From Alphaproteobacteria bacterium (lineage in GTDB: Bacteria; Pseudomonadota; Alphaproteobacteria; Micavibrionales; Micavibrionaceae), in assembly GCA_017302165.1 (NCBI GenBank), contig JAFLCW010000003.1, positions 178,300 to 242,299 of the forward strand: a stretch of DNA of 64,000 bases. Direction: 5' to 3'. The number at the start of each line of letters is the position of its first letter. Positions within the stretch are counted from its first letter, which is position 1. Made by a program: the position numbers and the translations under genes. Under the pieces are notes generated by a model, which ran no database searches, was not told the origin of the DNA, and worked only from the letters and a program-made list of their open reading frames with translations. This document shows, piece by piece, positions 25,625 to 35,042 of this stretch.

Positions 25625-26618
25625 GACTGATGTTTCCTAAGTTGATAATAGCATCGGCAAATAACTCGGCGCCGTTGCCTGAAGATTGCGCTTGATAAAG
25701 ATCCACGGTTTTTCGGTAATGGCTGGCGTTAAAATCTATGAGCCATCCGGGTTGATCTAAATCATCCAATGTGGGGGGTACTGAAAATCCATCGTTCATA
25801 AGCGCTTGGTAGGTAAAAGACTGGTTATCCGCCGTCTGAATTAAAAGGGTCGGAAGCCCCAGCGCAAAGCGTTCCCACTGTGTTACGGCGGGGGCGCCAA
25901 TGGCAAAATCGGCCTGCGCCATTAAATCCGGCATCGACGGTGCCACATGAAAATGAATTTCATTCGGCAAGGTTCGGCAAAAGGATTCGACTGAATCACG
26001 GTGCGGTGCCATTAACCCATAGGCCACATCAATTATACCGCGATATCCGGTTGTGGCGAGTTTTTGTAAGGACGTTAAAATCATGTTCTTTTGATCATTC
26101 CCCCCAAAATTGATCAGGATACGGTCAATACATGAAATCTGGCGACGGCGATTCAAGGTTTTTTCTCTCATCGCTTGAAACTCTTTTTTCATGAGCGCAA
26201 AGCGAGACCCCAACAACATCCGGCAATGCGCGGGACACAATCCGGCATAATGGCTCTCCGTCACCCCATAAGATTGATTGTGAATGATATCGGCGTCATG
26301 GGGTTTATCCATCAGGTCATCAATCACGACGATCTTTCCCGCATAGGGTCTGAAATGAGTTTCATATTCTGCCCCGCATTCATAGTGATCTACGACCAGA
26401 ATATCGTGTAGCGGGGGAGATTTATAAAACGCGTCCGGGTCAATTCGAGAGTAACCTTTTAGTACCGTACAAAAATCATAACTTTCTTGTTCGGTAACAA
26501 AAACACATTGCCAGCCGCGTGTTGTTAATTCATCCGCCAACGCCTTGCACCGAAACGCATGCCCCGCCCCACGCCAGTGCGAGGCATAAAAACGGAAATA
26601 GGCTGAAGGGGCTGGCAT
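25590..26618 (-). CDS. pseG: UDP-2,4-diacetamido-trideoxy-altrose hydrolase
   Basis: 342 aa GT-B fold hydrolase. The N-terminal RGAGHAFRC is the glycine-rich GxGHxxR motif of PseG. ILVVDHYECGAEYE and KIVVIDDLMDKPHDADIIHN match the family, and the second domain has LINFGGNDQKNM and FAIGAPAVTQWERFALGLP. The enzyme releases UDP to give the free 2,4-diacetamido-2,4,6-trideoxy-L-altrose used by PseI. It overlaps the aminotransferase stop by one base (TAATG). Confidence 0.9.
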   Translation of the reverse strand: MPAPSAYFRFYASHWRGAGHAFRCKALADELTTRGWQCVFVTEQESYDFCTVLKGYSRIDPDAFYKSPPLHDILVVDHYECGAEYETHFRPYAGKIVVIDDLMDKPHDADIIHNQSYGVTESHYAGLCPAHCRMLLGSRFALMKKEFQAMREKTLNRRRQISCIDRILINFGGNDQKNMILTSLQKLATTGYRGIIDVAYGLMAPHRDSVESFCRTLPNEIHFHVAPSMPDLMAQADFAIGAPAVTQWERFALGLPTLLIQTADNQSFTYQALMNDGFSVPPTLDDLDQPGWLIDFNASHYRKTVDLYQAQSSGNGAELFADAIINLGNISHDSSIARAHAV

Positions 26619-27958
26619 TATCTCACTTTAAAAATAGGTTCAATCACGGGACATCCTAAATTGTCCATAAGCGTACCTTGCGTCAGATGACGAGATAGCT
26701 CAGAGAATGTTTCCTGATACGCCTTAATCACAGAATTATGCTCAGCCGTTCCAAATGCATACGACATGTTGTGCGTTGACAGGATAATCACACCTCGGGC
26801 AATCATATTTTTCTGGATAAAGGTTTTGATGACCTGCGCACTAATATTTCCGGCATTTTCAACACTCATGATTTTCCAGCATGGATGTCCCTTGAATGAA
26901 ATCAGATGATCTAATTGGGTTTCTTTCAATATATGTGACACCGCCTGATCCAAACGATCGCCGGCTTGCTGTAAATGCTGAATGACAGGTTCCCGTTTCA
27001 TTTTTTGTATCACGGCGATAGAACCTGCCAGCGAGAGTGTTTCCCCGCCGAACGTGCCGGAAAAGAAAATATCATCCATTTTCTTCATAATATCGCGTGA
27101 TCCGACGACTGCGGAAATCGGCAAGCCATTGCCCATCCCTTTACCAAACGCCGCCAGATCAGGGGTCACACCAAATAGTTCTTGCGCGCCGCCCAAAGAG
27201 AAATGAAATCCAGTGACGATTTCATCGAATACTAAAACCGTGCCGGTTTGCCGGGTGATCTCACGCACGGCCTCAAGATACCCCGGTTTCGGAAAGGCAA
27301 TATTCATCGGCTCTAGGATAAAGGCCGCGTATTGTTCCGTTTTTAAAAGATCAGAAAGGGCATCAAGATCATTATAGGGCACTGTATCCGTGAGTGCCTG
27401 TACGGCCTTGGGCACACCTAAACGCCGCGCTGTTGTGCCAATATACCAATCCTGCCAGCCATGATATCCGCAAGCGAGAATTTTATCCCGGCCCGTATAC
27501 GCACGCGATAACCGCACGCAACCCGATGTGGCATCCGTGCCGGTCTTGCCATAGCGCACCATCTCAGCGCAAGGAATGATATCGACCAACATCTGTGCCA
27601 ATTCGTATTCCAGTTCACTGGCATGGGAGAATGTAATGCCGCGGGAAAGTTGTTTCATCACCGCAGAATTCACATCCGGGTCATTATAGCCCAGTGTGAT
27701 CGACATTAACCCATTGACCATATCGATATAAGAATTTCCATCAATATCCCACACGCGGGCACCCTGCCCCCGGTCTATAAATAAGGGAGCGTGATCTTTG
27801 GGATATTGTAGATGCGATTTGCTAAAGGTTTGGGACGCGATGGGAATAATCTCTAATGCCTTCATCAAAAGGGCATTTGATTTTTCAAAAGACGTCACTT
27901 GAGGTGTCTCCCTAGAGGGAGAGGATACCGGCGAGCGTTTGAACAGCTTGTTCAACAT
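26618..27958 (-). CDS. class III aminotransferase, glutamate-1-semialdehyde aminomutase-like
   Basis: 446 aa from the ATG at 27958, which has GAGG six bases upstream; the earlier ATG at 27979 lies before that site. PLP fold type I motifs: MVNGLMSITLGYND, FILEPMN, LVFDEIVTGFHFSLGG and the Schiff-base Lys in AFGKGMGNGLPISAVVG. It resembles HemL-type and sugar-cluster aminotransferases rather than PseC. It lies between pseC and pseG, which do not need it, so it probably makes an amino-containing substituent or serves a second nonulosonic acid. Overlaps pseC by 47 bp. Confidence 0.82.
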   Translation of the reverse strand: MLNKLFKRSPVSSPSRETPQVTSFEKSNALLMKALEIIPIASQTFSKSHLQYPKDHAPLFIDRGQGARVWDIDGNSYIDMVNGLMSITLGYNDPDVNSAVMKQLSRGITFSHASELEYELAQMLVDIIPCAEMVRYGKTGTDATSGCVRLSRAYTGRDKILACGYHGWQDWYIGTTARRLGVPKAVQALTDTVPYNDLDALSDLLKTEQYAAFILEPMNIAFPKPGYLEAVREITRQTGTVLVFDEIVTGFHFSLGGAQELFGVTPDLAAFGKGMGNGLPISAVVGSRDIMKKMDDIFFSGTFGGETLSLAGSIAVIQKMKREPVIQHLQQAGDRLDQAVSHILKETQLDHLISFKGHPCWKIMSVENAGNISAQVIKTFIQKNMIARGVIILSTHNMSYAFGTAEHNSVIKAYQETFSELSRHLTQGTLMDNLGCPVIEPIFKVR

Positions 27959-29111
27959 GCGTTTCCTCGAGATGGACATGAAGCGGGAGCGTAAGGGTCT
28001 GGCGGTAATATGCGTCTGTCCCCGGCAAAGACGGCTGGGGGAAGTTTTTTTGATAAAAAGGTTGTTGATGAACAGGGATATAATGCACTTGTGTACCGAT
28101 CCCTTTGGTGGATAGTTCTTTCATTACCTGGGCACGGGTTGTACCCAAAGCTTCGAAATCAATTAAAACCGTCATCAAATGCCAGAGCGGATCACAGCCG
28201 GGCACCCGGGGCACAGGACGGATATGCGGAGCAAATGGCGCCAAATGTTTTTCATAGGCTTTACGAATTTTTTCGCGGTGCGCTTGAAACCGGGGGAGTT
28301 TTTTAAGCTGACTTATCCCTAACGCCGCCTGAATATCCGTCAGCCGATAATTATACCCATAGTCCGGCATCTCATAATACCATGGGTTAGGCTCACCCGC
28401 TGTAAAGCCCATGTCCCGGTTCAAAAATCGCGCCGGGTCTCTCACCATCCCATGCGACCGAAGCCCTCGCAGACGATCCATGATCTGGTCATCGGGGGTT
28501 GTAATGGCACCGCCTTCGCCAGTGGTAATATTTTTTACCGGATGAAAAGACAACATGGTGGCATCTGAATAGGTGCCATCCCCAACATAACGTGTTTGAT
28601 CCCTGTCACGATACTGCGTCCCCAGCGCGTGACACGCATCTTCGATAATTTTAATGTCATTTGCCCGGGCAATATCGGATATCCGCTTCATATCACATAC
28701 TTGGCCACCAATATGTACCGGCATGACGACGGCAGGTTTTGAAGGACAGCGTTTAATGGCGTCTTCAAGATGATGTGGCTCCATCAAGGCTGTGGATGGG
28801 TTGACATCGGTAAACACAACATCTGCCCCCATCATGATCGCCGCATTGGCCGTGGCCAAAAACGTAATGGACGGCACAATCGCCGTCGTACCACGCGTGA
28901 CCCCCAAGGCATGACACGCCATATGAAGACCGGCCGTCCCATTTGCACAGGTGAGCGCATGACGAGACCGCGTAACCCCAGCTAAATCCTTTTCAAATTG
29001 ATCAACCCGGGAACCGCCTGTGAGAAAATCCCCCATGAGCGCCGAGCGCACAGCATCTAAATCATCCTCTTCGATGAAATGCCGGCCGTAACTAGAAAGC
29101 GGATTTTTCAT
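27912..29111 (-). CDS. pseC: UDP-4-amino-4,6-dideoxy-N-acetyl-altrosamine transaminase
   Basis: 399 aa DegT/DnrJ/EryC1/StrS aminotransferase. The PLP Lys is in SFHPVKNITTGEGGAI (about residue 192). ALTCANGTAGLHMA and IIEDACHALGTQY are the cofactor-binding segments, and RLTDIQAALGISQLKKL is typical of the family. It transfers an amino group to C4 of the PseB product. Position 5 bp after pseB supports the specific assignment over other sugar aminotransferases. Confidence 0.92.
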   Translation of the reverse strand: MKNPLSSYGRHFIEEDDLDAVRSALMGDFLTGGSRVDQFEKDLAGVTRSRHALTCANGTAGLHMACHALGVTRGTTAIVPSITFLATANAAIMMGADVVFTDVNPSTALMEPHHLEDAIKRCPSKPAVVMPVHIGGQVCDMKRISDIARANDIKIIEDACHALGTQYRDRDQTRYVGDGTYSDATMLSFHPVKNITTGEGGAITTPDDQIMDRLRGLRSHGMVRDPARFLNRDMGFTAGEPNPWYYEMPDYGYNYRLTDIQAALGISQLKKLPRFQAHREKIRKAYEKHLAPFAPHIRPVPRVPGCDPLWHLMTVLIDFEALGTTRAQVMKELSTKGIGTQVHYIPVHQQPFYQKNFPQPSLPGTDAYYRQTLTLPLHVHLEETHVEQAVQTLAGILSL

Positions 29112-29116
29112 GGAAA

Positions 29117-30148
<1,032 letters not shown>

Positions 30149-30160
30149 TTAAAAATTTTT

Positions 30161-30171
30161 CACGCTACCGC
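30161..30171 (-). promoter_or_regulatory. ops-like element before pseB
   Basis: The minus strand reads GCGGTAGCGTG, identical to the last 11 bases of the enterobacterial ops/JUMPStart core (GGCGGTAGCGTG) and preceded by T instead of G. It ends 27 bases before the pseB ATG, in the transcribed leader between the RfaH-like gene and pseB, and is followed by the self-complementary AAAAATTTTT. In enterobacteria this element pauses RNA polymerase and recruits RfaH. The match is seen directly; function here is inference. Confidence 0.7.
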
Positions 30172-30172
30172 A

Positions 30173-30189
30173 GGCCGGGTGAATCGGCC
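30173..30189 (-). other. small hairpin directly upstream of ops-like site
   Basis: Minus-strand GGCCG-ATTCACC-CGGCC forms a 5-bp GC stem with a 7-base loop and ends one base before the ops-like element. It has no T-run, so it is not a terminator, but could help RNA polymerase pausing. Confidence 0.4.
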
Positions 30190-30211
30190 CCAGCCTCACT
30201 CTTATTTTTTC

Positions 30212-30238
30212 AGCGTGCTCAAAAATTCTCAGCACGCT
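30212..30238 (-). other. hairpin overlapping the RfaH-like stop codon
   Basis: AGCGTGCT (arm 1, overlapping the TGA) pairs perfectly with AGCACGCT (arm 2) around an 11-base loop. An A-rich, not T-rich, tract follows on the transcribed strand, so intrinsic termination is unlikely. Arm 2 can instead pair by six bases with AGCGTG of the ops-like element, allowing two exclusive folds. Confidence 0.5.
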
Positions 30239-30732
30239 TCCAAGGCCGCGCCGGGCACACGTACCCGCACCTGACGCGACAGAAAATCAATCAATACCAT
30301 CACCCGATCCTGCGCTTCACACGACAGAACAGTGGCCACCATATCCTGAAAGGCGCCCATGAGAACACGTACCTGCGAGCCTTGGGGGAGCAAGGATGAC
30401 AAAGGCGGCGCCGGAATAACGCCATTCACTTCCCGTGATTTCATATCATCGATTAACCCTTGGGACATTTCAGCAGGCTGGCCGCCAAATTTCACAAAAT
30501 TCTTAACCCCCACAGTAGATTTCACAGAACGCAAGCTTACCGTTTCATCTGAGGGTTTCATCAAGAAAACATATCCCGGGAACAAGGCACGGCGCACGAT
30601 ATCGACCTTGCGGGCGTGGGATCGGCGTTTTTCGATCATGGGGCAATAGACATCAAACCCCTGACGGGTGAGATGCGCCATCGCCTTATGTTCTTGACCG
30701 GCATGAACCGCGAGTAAATAGGCGTGCGTCAT
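30229..30732 (-). CDS. RfaH-like NusG paralogue, transcription antitermination protein
   Basis: 167 aa: an NGN domain (residues about 1-105) joined to a KOW domain. Several stretches resemble E. coli RfaH position by position: AYLLAVHAGQEHKA, FDVYCPMIEKRR, ALFPGYVFLM, STVGVKNFVKFGGQPAEM and, in the KOW part, GSQVRVLMGAFQDM. The RfaH HTTT patch is replaced by VSLR. It is too divergent and too short-range in context to be the general NusG. It overlaps the regulator gene by four bases and precedes the ops-like site, so it probably lets RNA polymerase read through the long glycan operon. Confidence 0.85.
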   Translation of the reverse strand: MTHAYLLAVHAGQEHKAMAHLTRQGFDVYCPMIEKRRSHARKVDIVRRALFPGYVFLMKPSDETVSLRSVKSTVGVKNFVKFGGQPAEMSQGLIDDMKSREVNGVIPAPPLSSLLPQGSQVRVLMGAFQDMVATVLSCEAQDRVMVLIDFLSRQVRVRVPGAALEAC

Positions 30733-31361
30733 GACACCTCCGGCGCGACAGGCGGGGCAAAAGATAGCAACGAAGGTACAAAAATATGATCTGGTTTAAT
30801 ATGTGCCGCGATCAGATTTTCGTACATGGCCTTGGGATTTGAAAGATCCGTCAGGATCACTGTCGCATCCGGCGGTATGACATGGCATATCGGCACCTGA
30901 AGTCTTTGTCCGCCTGAGGATGACGGTTCAAAAACGGCCTTGATTTCAATGGAAGATTTAGAGGCACTCAAGATAAATATTTCGGCAAAATCGCCATCAC
31001 CCGCCAAATAAACAGACGTCAAACCTTGGTCGGCACAAAATGTTAAAAGACGGTCAGCTTCGCCGCGCCCTAAACGAAAAAAATCAAGCGACCATTTCAG
31101 ATATTGCGCCGTTAAGCGGCTTTTTTCTTCAAATCCTTGGGGCGTCAGGTAGTACATGTACCGTTTGAGCGGGGCTTGGGACATTTTAATCAATCCCTTG
31201 CTGATGCACCGCTTGAGATACCAATTCACCGACCCCAGCGCGATCCCAAGTTCCCCGGATAACTGACGTTGCGACACGCCGGCATTTTCATCCACGGAAT
31301 GCAACAGCTGGCGCACCAACCGTTCATCAAGGGCATCATCGGCAAGGGTTTCAATTTTCAT
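30729..31361 (-). CDS. MarR-family EPS-associated transcriptional regulator
   Basis: 210 aa. The N-terminal winged helix (residues about 12-85) contains SQRQLSGELGIALGSVNWYL and the wing region KRYMYYLTPQGFEEKSRL, as in the EPS-associated MarR family found at the head of polysaccharide loci. The C-terminal half (about 95-205) has an alternating alpha/beta pattern (SVYLAGDGDFAEIFILS, ATVILTDLSNP) that may bind a small ligand; this is inference. It is the first gene of the glycan array. The palindrome 20 bp upstream, over the predicted start site, suggests autoregulation. Confidence 0.8.
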   Translation of the reverse strand: MKIETLADDALDERLVRQLLHSVDENAGVSQRQLSGELGIALGSVNWYLKRCISKGLIKMSQAPLKRYMYYLTPQGFEEKSRLTAQYLKWSLDFFRLGRGEADRLLTFCADQGLTSVYLAGDGDFAEIFILSASKSSIEIKAVFEPSSSGGQRLQVPICHVIPPDATVILTDLSNPKAMYENLIAAHIKPDHIFVPSLLSFAPPVAPEVS

Positions 31362-31380
31362 AAAAATAAAAAGTGGTCTG

Positions 31381-31397
31381 CGTTCATTTTATGAACG
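31381..31397. promoter_or_regulatory. 17-bp palindromic operator candidate
   Basis: CGTTCAT-TTT-ATGAACG has two perfect 7-base arms. It lies directly downstream of the predicted -10 box, so a bound dimer would cover the transcription start of the glycan operon. The MarR-type product of the first gene is the obvious candidate ligand. Confidence 0.6.
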
Positions 31398-31426
31398 TTT
31401 CTAGCAAGACCCGTACGCCGGGTCAA
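31398..31426 (-). promoter_or_regulatory. sigma70-type promoter of the glycan operon
   Basis: Minus strand TTGACC (31426-31421), a 17-base spacer and TAGAAA (31403-31398). The -35 matches the consensus at five of six bases and the -10 at four. Position just upstream of the first gene of a 27-gene array supports it. Confidence 0.6.
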
Positions 31427-31552
31427 GAGCCTCTGGCTGTCTGCCCTAATTTATCCTTATTTTTCTGCGACATAGCCGTGTCATAAACTGTCATTTTCTG
31501 TCATCTTGAAAGAACAGGATTCGGGCTCATCGGTATAAAGACACATAGATAA

Positions 31553-32836
31553 ATGCATAAAACACTCTACACGGCGTGGCCGCTTTTCTTGGGATTAGTC
31601 TTGATGATGCTCAGCAATGGGCTTCAGGGCACTTTGCTGGGCGTGCGGGCATCGCTCGAAGATTTCCCGGTCATCAGTATCGGATTTGTGATGTCCCTTT
31701 ACTTCGTGGGGTTTCTGGCCGGGTCGCGCATCATTCCCAAACTCATCAAAAATGTGGGGCATATCCGCGTCTTCTCGGCGCTGGCCGCTCTGGCATCGAC
31801 CACCGTACTTTTGCATGGTCTTTTTCCCAACGTCATCATGTGGGCGTTCATTCGTATTCTCACTGGCTTTGCTTTTGCGGGATTGTTCACCGTCATCGAA
31901 AGCTGGCTCAATCAACTCGCGACCAACCAAAACCGCGGCAAGATCATGGCCTTGTATCTAGTGCTTCTGTATGCCGGGGTGGCGGGCGGGCAGTTTTTAA
32001 TGAATGTTGGCGACCCCAAAGATATGACTCTTTTCGTGCTGGTGTCGATATTGGTGTCTTTTTCCATGATCCCTGTGGCGTTATCCTCTCGCCCCGCCCC
32101 TAAATTTGATGCGCCTGCACCCATTTCTCTGGGGAAATTATTCCGAACATCGCCGCTGGGCATTGTAGGGGTGATGGGCTCAGGCTTTTGTAATGCCTGT
32201 TTCTTTTCAATTGCATCTGTATACGCCGCACAGGAAGGGTTATCCGTCGCCACTCTGTCTTATTTCATGGTGGCGTTTATTGTGGGGGGGATTTGTTTTC
32301 AATTTCCCATCGGCTATCTCTCAGATCGCTATGATCGCCGGAAAGTTCTGATCATCACAACCGGTCTCGCCAGCCTGATGTCGCTGTGTGCTTTTGGGGT
32401 ATCGGTAAGCTCGGCCTCTTTTTTACCGATTATTGTTTTTTTCATGGGGGGGTTTGCGCTGGTCATTTACGCGCTCAGCACCGCCCATACGAACGATCAA
32501 ATCACGCAAGAACAAGTGGTCGCCACCAGTGCCTCACTTTTATTTTTGAACAGTATTGCGGCCTTCATGGGTCCCCTGACGATTACCGTCTTGATGAAGT
32601 TATTTGGCGCCGCGGCTTTCTTTCCCACGTTTGCCGCCATGTATGCCCTGCTCGCCTGTTTTGGATTATACCGCACCTACATGCGTCCATCCGTCCCCGG
32701 CGCCATGCGCAGTGAATTTGTAGGATTGCCCGACCGGCATTCGCCCATCGTCATGATGATTGCCGAAGATACCCCGCAAATCCTGAAGGACATGGATATA
32801 GCCGCCAACGATGCGCTTAAAAAAACCGGAACTTAA
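31553..32836 (+). CDS. MFS transporter
   Basis: 427 aa with twelve hydrophobic segments. The loop motif between helices 8 and 9 reads GYLSDRYDRRKV, the signature Major Facilitator A-motif, and an earlier helix has RILTGFAFAGLFTVIESWLN, which is typical of the YcaD-like branch of MFS permeases. The substrate is unknown. It is divergent from the EPS regulator across 191 bp and its 3' end is 7 bp from the convergent typA stop, with no clear terminator. It may be unrelated to the glycan locus. Confidence 0.85.
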   Translation: MHKTLYTAWPLFLGLVLMMLSNGLQGTLLGVRASLEDFPVISIGFVMSLYFVGFLAGSRIIPKLIKNVGHIRVFSALAALASTTVLLHGLFPNVIMWAFIRILTGFAFAGLFTVIESWLNQLATNQNRGKIMALYLVLLYAGVAGGQFLMNVGDPKDMTLFVLVSILVSFSMIPVALSSRPAPKFDAPAPISLGKLFRTSPLGIVGVMGSGFCNACFFSIASVYAAQEGLSVATLSYFMVAFIVGGICFQFPIGYLSDRYDRRKVLIITTGLASLMSLCAFGVSVSSASFLPIIVFFMGGFALVIYALSTAHTNDQITQEQVVATSASLLFLNSIAAFMGPLTITVLMKLFGAAAFFPTFAAMYALLACFGLYRTYMRPSVPGAMRSEFVGLPDRHSPIVMMIAEDTPQILKDMDIAANDALKKTGT

Positions 32837-32843
32837 AAAAATA

Positions 32844-34688
32844 TTATCCTTCGGCGGCCGATTTCTTGGATTGCTTTTTAGCAATCTCACGCTCATTGGG
32901 AGAAAGATAGCGTTTCCGAAGACGAAGTGATTTCGGCGTGACCTCAACCAGTTCGTCATCATTGATATAGGCCATCATTTCCTCAAGCGACATCTTGCGC
33001 GGCGGCACCAGAATAACTGCTTCATCCGCGCCGGATGCCCGGACGTTGGTCAGTTTCTTGCCCTTCAGCACATTGATATCGAGATCATTTTCCCGGGAAT
33101 GTTCGCCCACGACCATCCCCTGATACACCTTGTCCTGATGGCCGATAAACATCGTGCCCCGATCCTGAAGGTTGAAAATGGCATAGGCCACGGCTTCACC
33201 CTTGTCGGTGGAAATGAGCGCGCCGTTGCGGCGTGTTGCCACGTCGCCTTTATAAGGTCCGTAAGAATGGAAGAGACGGTTCATAATCCCGGTGCCGCGC
33301 GTATCGGTCAAAAACTGGGATTGATACCCGATCAACCCACGAGACGGCGCAATAAACACAATCCGTGATTTACCCGCCCCGGATTCACGCATATCCTGCA
33401 TTTCCGCTTTGCGCTGGTTCATTTTATCAATCACCGAACTGGCATATTCCTGATCCACATCAATAATGACTTCTTCATACGGCTCCGTCACTTGGCCGTT
33501 TTCATCTTTGCGGAACAGCACGCGTGGACGCGACACCGACAATTCAAAACCCTCGCGGCGCATGGTTTCAATAAGAACACCTAACTGAAGCTCTCCACGT
33601 CCGGCTAGTTCAAACGCTTCCCGGCTTTCACTTTCATTCACGCGGATGGCCACGTTGGTTTCCGCTTCGGCCATCAACCGTTCACGGATCATGGTCGAGG
33701 TCAGTTTTTTACCTTCCGTTCCGGCCAGCGGAGAGTCATTCACCGTAATGGTAATCGCCATGGTGGGGGGATCAACCGGCTGAGTTTTGATCGGTTCCAT
33801 GACCGATGTGTCGCAAATTGTATCGGCTACGGATGTTTTTTCCATCCCCGCCACACAGATAATTTCACCCGCCACCGCTTCGGTCACCGGCACACGGTCA
33901 ATCCCCGAAAATGACATGAGTTTCGTCAGGCGGAATGTTTCCACGGTTTTACCATCAAGACCCATGGATTTGACGGTCATATTGACTTTCGCTTTGCCGG
34001 AATAAATTTTACCGGTCAATACACGCCCCAGGTAAGGGTCAGCCGACAGCAACGTCGTCAGCATCGAAAAGGACGCGTTTTCATCCACTTTCGGCGCGGG
34101 GACATGTTTTAACACCAACTCCAGCAAGGGGTGTAAGTTCTCGCGCGGTGCGGTCAATGACGGCGCGCACCAGCCATCCCGGCCTGAGGCAAACAAAATG
34201 GGGAAATCCAGTTGTTCTTCGCTGGCATCCAAGGCGACGAACAAATCAAACACCTCATCCAGAACTTTATCCGGGCGGGCATCGGCACGATCTACCTTGT
34301 TGATCATCACAATCGGGCGCAGACCCAGTTTAAGCGCTTTACCCAGAACAAATTTGGTCTGCGGCAACGGGCCTTCGGCGGCATCGGTCAACAAAATAAC
34401 ACCGTCCGCCATATCCAGCACCCGCTCCACCTCGCCGCCAAAATCGGCGTGGCCGGGGGTGTCGATAATGTTAATACGGGTGCCTTCCCAATCAATGGCG
34501 GTACATTTCGCCAGAATGGTAATACCGCGCTCTTTCTCCAGATCGTTCGAATCCATCAAGCGTTCAGCCACTTGCTGGTTTTCACGGAAAGATCCGGATT
34601 GTTTCAGTATGGAGTCAATCAACGTGGTCTTGCCATGGTCAACGTGGGCAATAATGGCAATGTTACGGATATCTTTAGAGGCGGTCAT
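32844..34688 (-). CDS. typA: ribosome-associated GTPase TypA/BipA
   Basis: 614 aa translational GTPase of the usual family length. G1 is AHVDHGKTTL (residues 14-23), G2 region ERGITILAK, G3 DTPGHADFGGEVERVL and G4 NKVDRADARPD. The EF-G-like domains follow, with the TypA-specific C-terminal part (GTMFIGHQDKVYQGMVVGE). It binds ribosomes, aiding subunit assembly and stress or cold adaptation. It is a single gene here, with its own leader containing a small hairpin at 34736-34752. Confidence 0.96.
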   Translation of the reverse strand: MTASKDIRNIAIIAHVDHGKTTLIDSILKQSGSFRENQQVAERLMDSNDLEKERGITILAKCTAIDWEGTRINIIDTPGHADFGGEVERVLDMADGVILLTDAAEGPLPQTKFVLGKALKLGLRPIVMINKVDRADARPDKVLDEVFDLFVALDASEEQLDFPILFASGRDGWCAPSLTAPRENLHPLLELVLKHVPAPKVDENASFSMLTTLLSADPYLGRVLTGKIYSGKAKVNMTVKSMGLDGKTVETFRLTKLMSFSGIDRVPVTEAVAGEIICVAGMEKTSVADTICDTSVMEPIKTQPVDPPTMAITITVNDSPLAGTEGKKLTSTMIRERLMAEAETNVAIRVNESESREAFELAGRGELQLGVLIETMRREGFELSVSRPRVLFRKDENGQVTEPYEEVIIDVDQEYASSVIDKMNQRKAEMQDMRESGAGKSRIVFIAPSRGLIGYQSQFLTDTRGTGIMNRLFHSYGPYKGDVATRRNGALISTDKGEAVAYAIFNLQDRGTMFIGHQDKVYQGMVVGEHSRENDLDINVLKGKKLTNVRASGADEAVILVPPRKMSLEEMMAYINDDELVEVTPKSLRLRKRYLSPNEREIAKKQSKKSAAEG

Positions 34689-34735
34689 ACGAGTTTATGC
34701 TTTCTGTCGTGTTAAACCTGAAATCAAGGATTCAA

Positions 34736-34752
34736 GCGGCGTTCATCGCCGC
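34736..34752. other. hairpin in the typA leader
   Basis: GCGGCG-TTCAT-CGCCGC gives a 6-bp GC stem with a 5-base loop, 48 bases upstream of the typA ATG. No T-run follows on either strand. Role unknown. Confidence 0.35.
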
Positions 34753-34826
34753 GAGGGATAACGGTTTTTGATTGAAAAAGCCAGTCTTTTTAAGGCCTGT
34801 CATGAAAAAACACGAATGAATCGTCA

Positions 34827-35009
34827 ATGACCCTGAGAGTGGGGATTAAAAATCCGTGCATCGCCCATTATGTTCCCAATCCCCATACCGTGTGGGCTCT
34901 GGGCCTTTTGTCCCGCCAAATTCAGGTGGTACGGGGGTTTGGGGCATCGGGACAGCTTCCGGCAAAGGCTTTGGGGGCATGTCTGGACTTTTATGAGGAT
35001 CGGTCATAG
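34827..35009 (+). CDS. small hypothetical protein, 60 aa
   Basis: An open frame between divergent typA and the chorismate mutase gene. The translation has a balanced composition and no features recognised (IAHYVPNPHTVWALGLLSRQ). There is no clear ribosome site before the ATG. It lies on the same strand as, and 33 bp before, the chorismate mutase gene. It could be a real short gene or a chance frame. Confidence 0.3.
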   Translation: MTLRVGIKNPCIAHYVPNPHTVWALGLLSRQIQVVRGFGASGQLPAKALGACLDFYEDRS

Positions 35010-35042
35010 ATAATAGATATAAACCGCTTCAGACAAAAGACA

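Noticed and set aside
30172..30212. Full JUMPStart element before pseB
   Set aside because: Only the 3' ops part matches; I could not find the upstream JUMPStart half in the leader.
30212..30238. Intrinsic terminator after the RfaH-like gene
   Set aside because: The stem is good but an A-rich tract follows on the transcribed strand, so no U-run forms.
31576..32103. 175-aa plus-strand frame inside the MFS gene
   Set aside because: Same strand, different frame. The MFS frame has all twelve helices and the A-motif, so this is a shadow.
34198..34761. Long plus-strand frames (up to 187 aa) across typA
   Set aside because: They are antisense to the strongly conserved typA; the translation is low-complexity in Ser and Arg with no family.
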